From assembly GCA_035524955.1 (NCBI GenBank), contig DATLFG010000005.1, positions 1-64,000 of the forward strand: DNA of 64,000 nt. The letters run 5' to 3'. Within the stretch, counting starts at the first letter, position 1, and the number at the start of each line of letters is the position of its first letter. A program made the position numbers and the translations under genes. Positions 24,299 through 32,220 of this stretch are shown here, piece by piece. Under the pieces are notes generated by a model. It saw only the letters and a program-made list of their open reading frames with translations. It had not been told where the DNA came from and did not search any database. The DNA is from CAMLFJ01 sp035524955. Its GTDB lineage: Bacteria > Methylomirabilota > Methylomirabilia > Rokubacteriales > CSP1-6.

Positions 24299-25194
24299 CG
24301 CGGCCGCCCCGCGAGGCGCGCGCCCGCCTGGAGCAGGGCGCGCTCGACGAGCACGGTGGCCAGGTGACGACGGTAGTCGGCGGAGCCGTACACGTCGCCC
24401 GGCGGATCGCAGTCGAGCCCCGCCGCCGCGCCGGCGCGCGCCGCGGTCTCCGCGTCGAGGGGGGCGCCGGCCAGGAGGCGCTCCGCGCCGAGAAGCCGGA
24501 GCGGGCGGTCGCCGACGCCGAAGCCGACCAGGCGTACCTCTCCCGCTCCCCCGGAAGGGGGAGCGGGCAGGGTGAGGGGGCGTCCGACGCCCACGACGGC
24601 CGCCACCCCGGCCAGCGCGAAGTCGCCGGGGCGCCGCGCGATCTCGACGAACCCCCACCCTGCCGGCTGCGCGGGAACCTCGACCGCGGTCAGGATCTCG
24701 TCGGCCTCGAGCGCGGTCGTGAGCAGGCCGCGAAAGAGCGCGTCCGCCGCGATCTCGAGCCCGCCGCGCGGACCCGTGACGTGGACCCGCGCGTCGAGGG
24801 CCAGCAGCGCCGCCGGCAGCTCCGCGGCGGGATCGGCGTGCGCGAGGCTGCCGCCGAGCGTGCCCTGGTTCCGGATCGCCGCGTGGCCCACGTGCCGCGC
24901 GGCCTCGGCCAGGAGCGGCGCGCGCTCGAGCACGGTGGAGGAGGCGGCCAGCTCGGCGTGGCGGGTGAGCGCGCCGATGCGGAGGCCGCCGTCGGCCGTC
25001 GGCGTGATCCCGGCCAGCTCGCGCAGGCCGTTGACGTCCACCAGCACCGCGGGCCGCACGAGCCGCATGTTGAGCATCGGCACGAGGCTCTGCCCACCGG
25101 CCAGAACCTTGGTGTCGCCGGGCGCCGCCGCGAGCAGCCCGATCGCCTCCGCGAGGCTGGCCGCGCGCGCATAGCGGAACGGGGCGGGCTTCAT
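24295..25194 (-). CDS. FAD-binding subunit of the molybdenum hydroxylase
   Basis: A 299-residue CoxM/XdhB-type subunit. FAD contacts are visible as VLAGGQSLVPMLNMRL (about 30-45) and IRNQGTLGGSLAHADPAAE (about 106-124), and the C-terminal CO_deh_flav_C domain begins near 175. Residues at about 206-218 (RPLTLPAPPSGGAGE) are encoded by a family A palindrome, an in-frame insert in a surface region between two beta strands. It is the first gene of the operon. Confidence 0.92.
24538..24581. repeat. Dispersed palindrome, family A, inside a coding region
   Basis: CTCCCGCTCCCCC-GGA-AGGGGGAGCGGG with the AGGGTGAGGGGG tail lies fully within the FAD-subunit gene. It keeps the frame open and encodes a Pro/Gly-rich loop. 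Confidence 0.75.
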
Positions 25195-25292
25195 GCCGGC
25201 CCCGCCCCCCCGGCGGCTGCCGCGCGGCGACCGCGCAGGCCTGTGCTACCTTCGGGGCCCGAGCCGTCAACCCTCACACGCCGAGGAGCCCC

Positions 25293-25643
25293 ATGAGGAT
25301 CCATCATCTCTACGTGGACAAGCAGGGCGAGTCGCACTTCGAGGACATGGAGATCCCGTACACCGAATCGGGCCGGGCCGGGAAGCTGTCGGCGCGCCTC
25401 CCCGCGACGGGCATCATCTTTCGAGAGGTCCCGCCCGACTACGATCTCGACTGGCACCCGGCGCCGCGGCGGCAGTACATCATCAACCTCGACGCGGGCG
25501 TGCAGATCACCGCGAGCGACGGCCAGGCGCGCACGATCGGCGCCGGCGAGGTGATCCTGGTCGAGGACACCTGGGGCAAGGGTCACCTGTCCAAGGCGCT
25601 CGACGGCAAGCTACGCCACTGCATCTTCGTCCCCATCGACTAG
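25293..25643 (+). CDS. Cupin-domain protein
   Basis: A 116-residue single cupin. The beta-helix core is seen in FREVPPDYDLDWHPAPRRQYIINLDAG (quoted in parts: DLDWHPAPRRQYIINL near 52-67) and GEVILVEDTWGKGH near 89-102. The usual metal His/Glu set is only partly present (His at HPAP and GKGH), so catalysis is uncertain. It is divergent from the molybdenum hydroxylase operon and might bind a small ligand. A TACCTT at 25247-25252 is a possible -10. Confidence 0.8.
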   Translation: MRIHHLYVDKQGESHFEDMEIPYTESGRAGKLSARLPATGIIFREVPPDYDLDWHPAPRRQYIINLDAGVQITASDGQARTIGAGEVILVEDTWGKGHLSKALDGKLRHCIFVPID

Positions 25644-25650
25644 CCGGTGG

Positions 25651-25775
25651 CCGGCCGCTGAAAAAGGCCCATCTGCTTCGTTGGCGCCCGCGGCCGCACG
25701 CTCGACGTACAGAGAGTACGCCTCGCGTGCGGCCGTCGGGCGCCGCCTCGCATCTGGACCTTTTTGAGCGGCCGG
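25651..25775. repeat. Long palindrome, family C
   Basis: About 125 bp with outer arms CCGGCCGCTGAAAAAGGCCC and CCTTTTTGAGCGGCCGG, and inner arms GGCGCCCGCGGCCGCACGC and GCGTGCGGCCGTCGGGCGCC around a short centre (AGAGAGTAC). It sits between the convergent cupin and thiolase genes. The AAAAAGG/CCTTTTT arms could let the hairpin end transcription from both sides. Its size and form suggest a non-autonomous repeat rather than a plain terminator. Confidence 0.8.
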
Positions 25776-25791
25776 CAACTGCTGGCTCGCT

Positions 25792-26958
25792 CTAGGTCCG
25801 GTTGGCGAGGACGAGGGTGCCGGCGGCCGAGAGCATGCCGCCCATGCCGTTGACGAGCGAGCAGCTCGCGCCGGGCACCTGGCGCGCGCCGCACTCGCCG
25901 CGGAGCTGGCGGGTGGCCTCGATGATCGGGAAGATGCCGTACATGCCGGAGTGGGTGTAGGAGAGCCCGCCCCCGTTGGTGTTGATGGGCAGGCTGCCGC
26001 CCGGGGTGGAGCGCCCCTCCGAGAAGAACTCCACGCCCTCGCCCGGCTTGGCCACGCCGAGCGACTCCAGCATGATCGGCGGCCCCGAGGTGAAGGCGTC
26101 GTAGAGCATGATGTGGTTGAAGTCCTTGGCGGAGACGCCGGCCATCGAGAAGGCGCGCTCGCCGGCCAGGCGGGTGGCCGCGCTCGAGGCCAGATCCTCC
26201 ATCTGCGTGACCATCACGTGCTCGGTGGCCTCGCCGAAGCCGCGGACGTAGACCGGCGGCTTGGCGCAGTCCTTCGCCCGGTCCGCGCGCGTGAGCACCA
26301 CCGCGCCGCCCGCGTCGGTGACGAGGCAGATGTTGAGCAGGTTGAACGGGTAGGAGACCGGGCGCGAGCCGAGCACGTCGGCCACCGTGATCGGATCGCG
26401 GAAGCGCGCCTTGGGATTGAGCGCGGCCCACTTCCGGGTGGACACCGCGACCTGGGCCCACTGCTCGAGCGTGGTGCCGTGCTCGTGCATGTGCCGCGTG
26501 GTGATCATGCCGAAGTAGGTGCTGGCCCCGCCGAAGCCGTAGGGGAACTCGAACTGGCCGCTGAGCGCGGTGTCGCGCGTGCGGGTGACCCCGGTGCCGG
26601 AGCGGCCGGACTCTCCGTGAGAGACGACCGCGACATCGCAGAGGCCGTGGTGCAGCGCGGCCACCGCGTGGCCGACCATGATGATGAAGGAGCAGCCGCC
26701 CACCGTGGTGCCGTCCACGTAGCGCGGCCTGACCCCGATGGCCTCGCCGAGCGTGGCGGGGGAGTGCTGGCCCGCGGTGAAGATACCGTCGACGTCCTTG
26801 ACCGCGAGGCCGGCGTCGCGGACCGCGTTGGAGATCGCTTCCAGGTGCAGCGAGAGCTGGCTGGTGTCGGGCAGGGTGCCGATCTGGTCGCTCTCGTCCA
26901 CGCCCACGATGCAGGCGACGTTGCGCAGCTCCCGCTGCCGGTCGGACGCGGTGGCCAT
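25792..26958 (-). CDS. Thiolase-like (SCP-x/Ltp-type) protein
   Basis: A 388-residue thiolase-fold protein of the lipid-transfer/SCP-x thiolase group. The nucleotide-free core is seen in IVGVDESDQIG, DVDGIFTAG, GGCSFIIMVGHAV (about 88-100) and the C-terminal NTNGGGLSYTHSG. Members that pair with DUF35 proteins, such as steroid Ltp2, act as retro-aldolases instead of thiolases. Here the DUF35 partner lies just upstream at 26964-27380. A paralogue pair is at 60399-61963. The substrate is probably a CoA ester; the exact reaction is unknown. Confidence 0.87.
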   Translation of the reverse strand: MATASDRQRELRNVACIVGVDESDQIGTLPDTSQLSLHLEAISNAVRDAGLAVKDVDGIFTAGQHSPATLGEAIGVRPRYVDGTTVGGCSFIIMVGHAVAALHHGLCDVAVVSHGESGRSGTGVTRTRDTALSGQFEFPYGFGGASTYFGMITTRHMHEHGTTLEQWAQVAVSTRKWAALNPKARFRDPITVADVLGSRPVSYPFNLLNICLVTDAGGAVVLTRADRAKDCAKPPVYVRGFGEATEHVMVTQMEDLASSAATRLAGERAFSMAGVSAKDFNHIMLYDAFTSGPPIMLESLGVAKPGEGVEFFSEGRSTPGGSLPINTNGGGLSYTHSGMYGIFPIIEATRQLRGECGARQVPGASCSLVNGMGGMLSAAGTLVLANRT

Positions 26959-26963
26959 GGCGC

Positions 26964-27380
26964 TCACCGCCTCGGCTGGAACAGCGGCAGGGTCACGTCG
27001 TCGCTCACCTTGGTGAAGACGACCTCGACCGCCATGTCGCACGTGATCGCCTTCGGCGAGGGCTCCACGTTGATCAGGTTCGACATCATGCGCGGGCCTT
27101 CCTCCAGCTCGATCATCGCCAGCACGTAGGGCGGCTTGATCTTCCAGGCCTTCTGGAAGGCCTGGTGGGCGATCTCGAACGCGTGGAGCCTGCCGCGCCC
27201 GCTCGCCTGCATCCAGCCGACGCGGCGCGAGTGGCAGCGCGGACACAGGATGCGCGGGTAGAAGAAGACGTGCGCGCACGCCTCGCAGCGGGGGAGCATC
27301 AGCTTCTCGGCCTTGCAACCGTCCCAGAACGGCCGGGCTTCCGGGGTGATCGGCGTGGGTAGCGGGCGATCGACGTCCAT
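26964..27380 (-). CDS. DUF35 zinc-ribbon/OB-fold protein (thiolase partner)
   Basis: A 138-residue protein with an N-terminal helix, a rubredoxin-like zinc ribbon CEACAHVFFYPRILCPRC (cysteines at about 32, 35, 46, 49) and a C-terminal OB fold (VLAMIELEEGPRMMSNLI). DUF35 proteins bind CoA substrates and complete the active site of thiolase-like partners. It ends 5 bases before the thiolase-like gene starts. TAAAGT about 45 bases upstream of the start is a possible -10. Confidence 0.92.
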   Translation of the reverse strand: MDVDRPLPTPITPEARPFWDGCKAEKLMLPRCEACAHVFFYPRILCPRCHSRRVGWMQASGRGRLHAFEIAHQAFQKAWKIKPPYVLAMIELEEGPRMMSNLINVEPSPKAITCDMAVEVVFTKVSDDVTLPLFQPRR

Positions 27381-27469
27381 GATGCTCCTCTCTCGCGACG
27401 GGGTGATCCCAAGACGGTGGAGACTTTACGCGGGCGACGGGGAGAGTGTCAACGCGCGCGCGGATCCGC

Positions 27470-28252
27470 TCAGACCGCGGGCTCCCCCGCGGTGACCGAG
27501 ATGCACTGGCCGGAGAGGTTCTTGGCCGCGTCGCTGCACAGGTAGACCGCGAGCGTGGCGATGTCCTCCGCGGTGGTCATGCGCTTGAGCGGCGAGCGCT
27601 CGACGAAGCTCCGGCGCATGTCCTCCACCGCCACCCCGCGCACCTCGGCCTGTCCGGCGATGACCCGGTCGATGCGGTCGCCCTCGACGGCGCCCGGGGC
27701 GATCGCGTTCACCCGGATATTGTGCGGGGCCAGCTCGAGCGCGAGGCCGTAGGTCATGCCGACCTGCCCGGCCTTGGCCGAGCAGTAGCCGATGCGGAAC
27801 GGCAGCCCGCGCCGGCCCGCGGTGGACGAGACGTTGACGATCGCCCCACCGCCGGCCCGGATCATCTCCGGCACCGCGAAGCGGGTGCACATGTAGGAGC
27901 TGGTGAGGCAGGAGTTGATCGTGTAGAACCAGTCGTCGGTCGTGTACTCCTGCACCCGCTTGGTCGGCCCGCCGTCGCCCGCGTTGTTCACGAGCACGTC
28001 GAGCTTGCCGAACGCCTTGACGCCCGCCGCGACCATCTTCTGCACGTCGCCCTCCGTGGCCGCGTCGCCGGTCACCGCCACCGTGCGCCCGCCGTCGCCC
28101 TGGATCAGGGCGGCCGTCTCCTCCACCAGATCGCGGCTCCGGGCCGCGCAGACCACCGCGGCGCCTTCCTTCGCGAACAGGCGGCTCATCACGCGACCGA
28201 TGCCCTTGCTGGCCCCGGTGATGAGCGCCACCTTCCCATCGAGCTGTCCCAT
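27470..28252 (-). CDS. SDR-family oxidoreductase
   Basis: A 260-residue classical SDR. TGASKGIG lies at about 13-20, NNAGDGG near 88-94, catalytic Ser in VNVSSTAG near 139 and YCSAK at about 154-158, so the active site is complete. The C-terminal GQCISVTAGEPAV is typical. It lies upstream of the thiolase-DUF35 pair on the same strand, with 89 bases between, and could reduce or oxidise a hydroxyacyl intermediate of the same pathway. Confidence 0.9.
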   Translation of the reverse strand: MGQLDGKVALITGASKGIGRVMSRLFAKEGAAVVCAARSRDLVEETAALIQGDGGRTVAVTGDAATEGDVQKMVAAGVKAFGKLDVLVNNAGDGGPTKRVQEYTTDDWFYTINSCLTSSYMCTRFAVPEMIRAGGGAIVNVSSTAGRRGLPFRIGYCSAKAGQVGMTYGLALELAPHNIRVNAIAPGAVEGDRIDRVIAGQAEVRGVAVEDMRRSFVERSPLKRMTTAEDIATLAVYLCSDAAKNLSGQCISVTAGEPAV

Positions 28253-28433
28253 GGCTCCGTCCCCGTCCTCTCTCGCCGGTGCGAGTAATTCTTACGCCGC
28301 CGGGAGTGTACCTTTTTCTCCGCCGGAGTGAATCGAGAACGTCCGGGTCCTCAATTGCCGGGGACTTGCGCGCGGCGTCGTGGCCGGCCGCGCTGGCACG
28401 GAGGTTGAAAGTGGAACGCCCAGGAGGTGCACC

Positions 28434-28661
28434 ATGACGACGAAATCCGTGAAGAACAGGATCGCATCCGCCGTGATCGGCCTTTCGCTGGTCACGCTTG
28501 CCACGACGGGGTGTGGAACGCTGGGCGGTGCCGCGGTCGGCGCCGGCGCGGGCGCCGCAGTCGGCGCCGGAACCGGGTACGGGGCCGGCAAGGGCGCGCT
28601 GATCGGGACGGGCGTGGGCGCCGCCGCCGGCGCGATCTATGACATCACCAAGAAACGGTAA
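28434..28661 (+). CDS. Small glycine-zipper lipoprotein
   Basis: A 75-residue lipoprotein. The signal peptide ends in the lipobox LATTGC (about 21-26); the rest is a glycine-zipper helix (GAAVGAGAGAAVGAGTGYGA and GALIGTGVGAAAGA) with a basic tail ITKKR. It is like YMGG/OmpA-associated glycine-zipper proteins of the outer membrane. AGGAGG lies 5 bases before the ATG. The next gene starts 13 bases after the stop. Confidence 0.85.
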   Translation: MTTKSVKNRIASAVIGLSLVTLATTGCGTLGGAAVGAGAGAAVGAGTGYGAGKGALIGTGVGAAAGAIYDITKKR

Positions 28662-28674
28662 AGCGGAGGAGCTC

Positions 28675-28956
28675 ATGAAGCCGTACCAGGCATTGGCGGT
28701 GGGGGTCATGGTCGCGGTCCCGCTCTGGGCGGGGTTCGCGGGCGCGCAGAGCAAGCCCTCATGCGATCAGATGAAGGCCTCGGCGCCGCAGAAGGTGGAG
28801 GGCCGGGTCGTGCGGGTGGACAACGCGGGCGGGAAGGTGGCGGTCGCCGCGGCCGACGGCAAGACGCACGAGTTCCAGGCGTCGAAGGAGACGCTCCAGG
28901 ACCTCAAGGTCGGGGACAGGATCGAGGCGAATCTTCGCTCGCTTCCGAACTGCTGA
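28675..28956 (+). CDS. Small secreted protein with a beta-barrel-like domain
   Basis: A 93-residue protein with a Sec signal peptide (cleavage probably after GFAGA, about residue 24) and a mature part rich in short beta strands: KVEGRVVRVDNAGGKVAVAA and KVGDRIEANLR. Two cysteines (CDQM and the last residue NC) could form a disulfide. Function unknown; the fold is like small OB/SH3 domains in periplasmic proteins. GGAGGAG precedes the ATG. It is co-transcribed with the glycine-zipper lipoprotein. Confidence 0.75.
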   Translation: MKPYQALAVGVMVAVPLWAGFAGAQSKPSCDQMKASAPQKVEGRVVRVDNAGGKVAVAAADGKTHEFQASKETLQDLKVGDRIEANLRSLPNC

Positions 28957-28976
28957 AATCGGTAAGTTTGCCGGTT

Positions 28977-29009
28977 CGCCGGCGGGGCGGTCGCGCGGCC
29001 CCGCCGGCG
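28977..29009 (+). terminator. Hairpin after the small envelope genes
   Basis: A perfect 12-bp stem (CGCCGGCGGGGC and GCCCCGCCGGCG) with a 9-base loop, followed by GTCGTTTG, lies 20 bases after the stop at 28956. The U tract is weak, so it may act with Rho or as a 3-prime end stabiliser. Confidence 0.5.
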
Positions 29010-29066
29010 TCGTTTGCCGTATCCCGCGGGAATGCGCTACGATCCGGGCCGGAGGAGACCCCGGCC

Positions 29067-30089
29067 ATGAACATCCTCAAGTCGCTGGCGGTGAAGAACG
29101 TCGAGGAGGCCACGCGGGACATCCCGGTCATCGACTTCGACCCGGCGTTCGAGCCCGGCGATCCGGCCGACATCGACGTCGTCGCCCACCAGGTCAGGCG
29201 CGCCAGCGAGACCGTCGGCTTCTTCTACCTGGCCGGCCACGGCGTCCCGGACGCGGTGGTGGACGCGGCCTTCGCGGCCTCGCGCGAGCTCCACGCCCTG
29301 CCGCTCGAGGAGAAGCTGCGTCTCAAGCTCAACGAGAACAATATCGGCTACCTGCCGGTGAACCAGTCCATCCAGAAGGCCTCGACGGTTCACAAGGCGA
29401 CCCGGCCCAACTACAACGAGAGCTTCTTCATCAGCCACGATCGCGGCGCCGATCATCCGGATGTGGTGGCCGGCGTGCCGCTGCGCGGCCGCAACCAGTG
29501 GCCGGAGGGGCACGAGCGCATGCGGGCCGCGATGGTGCGGTACTTCAAGACGCTGGAAGCGGTGGGGGAAGGCATGCTGCCGGTGCTGGCCCGAGCGCTC
29601 GACATGCCGGCGGATCACTTCGCTCCCTTCTTCGCGAACGAGGCCCACGTCAACCTGCGGTTCCTCCACTACCCGCCGCAGGACGTGACCGACGACGAGC
29701 AGTTCGGCCAGGGCCCGCACACCGACAACTCGTTCATCACGATCCTGGCGCGCACCGAGGTGCCGGGGCTGGCGGTGCGACTGCCATCCGGGGAGTGGCT
29801 GGCCCCGCCCCTGATCCCGGGCACCTTCCTGGTCAACCTGGGCAACATGATGAAGCGGTGGTCCAACGACCGCTTCCTCTCGACGCCGCACGCGGTGCTG
29901 AACGAGTCCGGCGCCGACCGCTACTCGATCGCCTTCTTCTACAGCCCGAACGTCGCCGCCCGCATCGAGTGCCTGCCGAGCTGCACCGGGCCCGACGACC
30001 CGCCGCGCTACCCCCCCGCGGTCTACGGCGACCTCGTGCAGGACTTCTACAACGCGAACTACTTCCACCGGAAGGGCTACGCTGAATAG
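29067..30089 (+). CDS. 2-oxoglutarate/Fe(II)-dependent oxygenase (isopenicillin N synthase-like)
   Basis: A 340-residue non-heme iron oxygenase. The DIOX_N domain begins at DIPVIDFDPAFEPGD; the iron triad is His and Asp in GPHTDNSF (about 213-215) and His in STPHAVL near 270; RYSIAFFYSP (Arg/Ser near 283) is the 2-oxoglutarate site. Substrate unknown: such enzymes hydroxylate or ring-close small molecules. GGAGGAG precedes the ATG, and TACGAT at 29038-29043 may be its -10. Confidence 0.9.
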   Translation: MNILKSLAVKNVEEATRDIPVIDFDPAFEPGDPADIDVVAHQVRRASETVGFFYLAGHGVPDAVVDAAFAASRELHALPLEEKLRLKLNENNIGYLPVNQSIQKASTVHKATRPNYNESFFISHDRGADHPDVVAGVPLRGRNQWPEGHERMRAAMVRYFKTLEAVGEGMLPVLARALDMPADHFAPFFANEAHVNLRFLHYPPQDVTDDEQFGQGPHTDNSFITILARTEVPGLAVRLPSGEWLAPPLIPGTFLVNLGNMMKRWSNDRFLSTPHAVLNESGADRYSIAFFYSPNVAARIECLPSCTGPDDPPRYPPAVYGDLVQDFYNANYFHRKGYAE

Positions 30090-30134
30090 ACCAGGGGTCT
30101 CGCGGGTCTGATTGGAGCCGGGAGAGGGCGGATC

Positions 30135-30611
30135 ATGACGAGGCGCGTGATCGGGCGAGCGGTCGTGACGGCCGGGCTGGGGGTGGTCCTCCTGGCCGCG
30201 GGCGCGGTCTGGGACGAGGCGGAGGCCGATCGCCGTCGGGGGCGTCACCATCACGGCTTCCACGGCAAGCACTTCCCCGGCAAGCACTTCCCCGGCAGGC
30301 ACTTCCCCGGCAGGCACTTCCATGGTCCCCGTGTGTTCATCGGACCCCGGCTCCACGTGGGGCCGCGCGTATATCCGTACCGCGGATACCCCTACTATGG
30401 TCCTTACTATCACGGGGGGTACTACTACGGCTATGCGCCCCCCGTGGTGGTGGCGCCGCCTCCGGTCGTCGTCACGCCCCCGCCGACCTCCTACGTCGAG
30501 CGCCCGCCGGCAACCCAGTACTGGCACTACTGCCACGACCCGGCCGGGTTCTATCCGGATGTGCAGCAGTGCCCGGGCGGCTGGGTGCAGGTCCCGCCGC
30601 GGACCGAGTAG
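30135..30611 (+). CDS. Secreted His/Gly/Tyr/Pro-rich protein
   Basis: A 158-residue exported protein. A signal peptide (about 1-30) is followed by a His-rich stretch made by four 15-bp repeats (KHFPG/RHFPG), a Gly-Tyr-rich part (YRGYPYYGPYYHGGYYYGYA), a Pro/Val hinge and a C-terminal domain with two cysteines (YCHDP and QCPGGW), the last also seen in many short periplasmic proteins of proteobacteria. It may bind metals (inference from His content). The ATG follows GGGAGAGGGCGG. Confidence 0.78.
   Translation: MTRRVIGRAVVTAGLGVVLLAAGAVWDEAEADRRRGRHHHGFHGKHFPGKHFPGRHFPGRHFHGPRVFIGPRLHVGPRVYPYRGYPYYGPYYHGGYYYGYAPPVVVAPPPVVVTPPPTSYVERPPATQYWHYCHDPAGFYPDVQQCPGGWVQVPPRTE
30264..30320 (+). repeat. 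15-bp in-frame tandem repeats
   Basis: Four units of GGCA(A/G)GCACTTCCCC, the last incomplete, encode GKHFP/GRHFP repeats in the secreted protein. The changes between units are A/G in one codon (Lys/Arg). Confidence 0.85.
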
Positions 30612-30624
30612 GCGGGCGGGCGCT

Positions 30625-31362
30625 TCAGGAGTCCTGCAGGATCATGCGGCGGTAGGCCTCCGCCGCCCTCAGCTTCCGCCGGCGGCCCTGCTCGGCAGCC
30701 CACTGCGTGATCATCTCGGCGGGGTCCCACTCCCCCATCTGGCTCTTGTGGGCGCGCAGCGCGGCCAGCTTCACGCCGAGGGTCTCCGCGATGTCCACGT
30801 AGGTATCCGTCCGCTCCGCGCCGTGGATGTACACCTGCCGCACCTCGTGGGGCTCGAGCCCTTCCGCCAGCAGCTCGGGGAAGATCAGGCGGGTACCCGC
30901 CGACGGGAACACCGCGTCGAGCGCCACGTCGGCGGCGACCCGGTGATCCGGGTGGTTCATGTACGTGGTGCCGTAGTAGCGCACGGTGGGATCGCCGGTC
31001 AGCACCGCCTCGGGACGATGCCGGCGGATGAGACGCGTCAGCTCGCGGCGGAGCGCGATCGAGGGCTCCAGCATGCCGTCCTCGTAGTCGAGGAAGATCG
31101 TGTCCTTCACACCCAGGATCCGGCACGCCTCGCGCTGCTCGTCCACCCGGATCGACACGAGCGCCTCGCGCGTCATGTCGAGCCGGGTGTACCGATTGGA
31201 CCCGGCGCCGCCTCTGGTGATACAGACCGTGACGATCTCGCAGCCGGCGCGTGCCCACTTGGCCAGCGTGCCGCCGACCGTGAACTCCTGATCGTCCGGG
31301 TGCGCGTGGATGCTCATCGCCCGCTTCGGCGCGGGCGGCTCGCTCGGCTTCCTGGCGGGCAC
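30625..31362 (-). CDS. PIG-L-family deacetylase
   Basis: A 245-residue LmbE-like zinc hydrolase that would deacetylate an N-acetyl sugar or a related amide. The metal motif AHPDDQE lies at about 19-25, with the third ligand in NHPDHR near 133-138. The GTG at 31360-31362 restores the family's usual PKRAMSIHAHPDD start; ATG 31317 would cut the first beta strand. It starts 14 bases after the serine hydrolase stop, forming a minus-strand operon with that gene and the DapA-like gene. Confidence 0.88.
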   Translation of the reverse strand: MPARKPSEPPAPKRAMSIHAHPDDQEFTVGGTLAKWARAGCEIVTVCITRGGAGSNRYTRLDMTREALVSIRVDEQREACRILGVKDTIFLDYEDGMLEPSIALRRELTRLIRRHRPEAVLTGDPTVRYYGTTYMNHPDHRVAADVALDAVFPSAGTRLIFPELLAEGLEPHEVRQVYIHGAERTDTYVDIAETLGVKLAALRAHKSQMGEWDPAEMITQWAAEQGRRRKLRAAEAYRRMILQDS

Positions 31363-31376
31363 GTTGCGGGAACGGG

Positions 31377-32216
31377 CTAGCGGCCGAGCGCGTCCCAGCA
31401 GACGCGCGCCATGCGGCCGATCACGCCGTTGGCCGCGGTGAAGCCGGGGGTGCCGTCGGGCAGGGCGGTGGGCACGCGGTCGGTGTAGGCGGTGAGGATG
31501 AAGAGCGGCCGGCCACCCTGGTAGACGATGCCCGCGTCCATGAAGCCGCGCGATCCGGTGCCGGTCTTGTGCGCGATCTTCGTGCCGAGCGGGAGCTGCG
31601 AGGGCAGGCGCGCCTTGAGCTTCTGCCACGAGAGGATGTCGAGCGCCAGCCGGCAGAGCGCGGGGGTCACGCCGAGGCGCGCGGCCGCCGCCTCGTCCGC
31701 GGCGCCGTTCAGGATGAGCTCCAGCAGGAGCCCCTGGTCGTTGGGCGTGGTGCTGGTGACCTGATCGAGCGCGTGGTCGGGACCGAGGCGCGGGGGGATG
31801 CCGAAGCGGTGGATCGTGCGCGTCATGCCGACCGCCTCGCAGAGCCGCTGGATCTCGCCGAGGCCGACCAGGTCCACCACGAGCCCGGTGCAGGTATTGT
31901 CGCTGACGATGATCATCATCACGAGCGCGTCGCGGAAGGTGATCGCGAAGCCGGGCGTCAGGTGCTGGAAGGTGCCCGAGTCGTTGTCCTGGTACTTGGC
32001 CTCGATGGTCACCTTCTGGTCCAGCGCGAGCTTGCCGTCGTGCACCGCTTTGAGCGCGGCCATCAGGATCGAGATCTTGCGCGTGCTCGCCGAGGGCACC
32101 GGCACGTCGCCCAGGCGATCGGCGCGCTGCCCGCTCACGAGGTCCTTCAGGTACCAGCTCGTCTGGAACGGGAGCGCGTCGCAGAGGGCGTCGAGACGAC
32201 CGGCCAGCTCGTTCAT
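31377..32216 (-). CDS. Class A beta-lactamase-like serine hydrolase without signal peptide
   Basis: A 279-residue penicillin-binding-fold protein. The nucleophile motif STRK lies near residue 44-47, SDN at about 104-106 and KTGTG near 216-220. The region before TTPNDQGLLLELI, where true class A enzymes have ExxLN with the deacylating Glu166, shows no such motif, and there is no export signal. It is therefore unlikely to give beta-lactam resistance; a cytosolic peptidase or amidase role fits better. It begins 4 bases after the DapA-like gene ends. Confidence 0.83.
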   Translation of the reverse strand: MNELAGRLDALCDALPFQTSWYLKDLVSGQRADRLGDVPVPSASTRKISILMAALKAVHDGKLALDQKVTIEAKYQDNDSGTFQHLTPGFAITFRDALVMMIIVSDNTCTGLVVDLVGLGEIQRLCEAVGMTRTIHRFGIPPRLGPDHALDQVTSTTPNDQGLLLELILNGAADEAAAARLGVTPALCRLALDILSWQKLKARLPSQLPLGTKIAHKTGTGSRGFMDAGIVYQGGRPLFILTAYTDRVPTALPDGTPGFTAANGVIGRMARVCWDALGR

Positions 32217-32220
32217 GACG

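Noticed and set aside
31377..32216. A beta-lactam resistance gene
   Set aside because: There is no signal peptide and no ExxLN deacylation motif, and the operon partners are catabolic.
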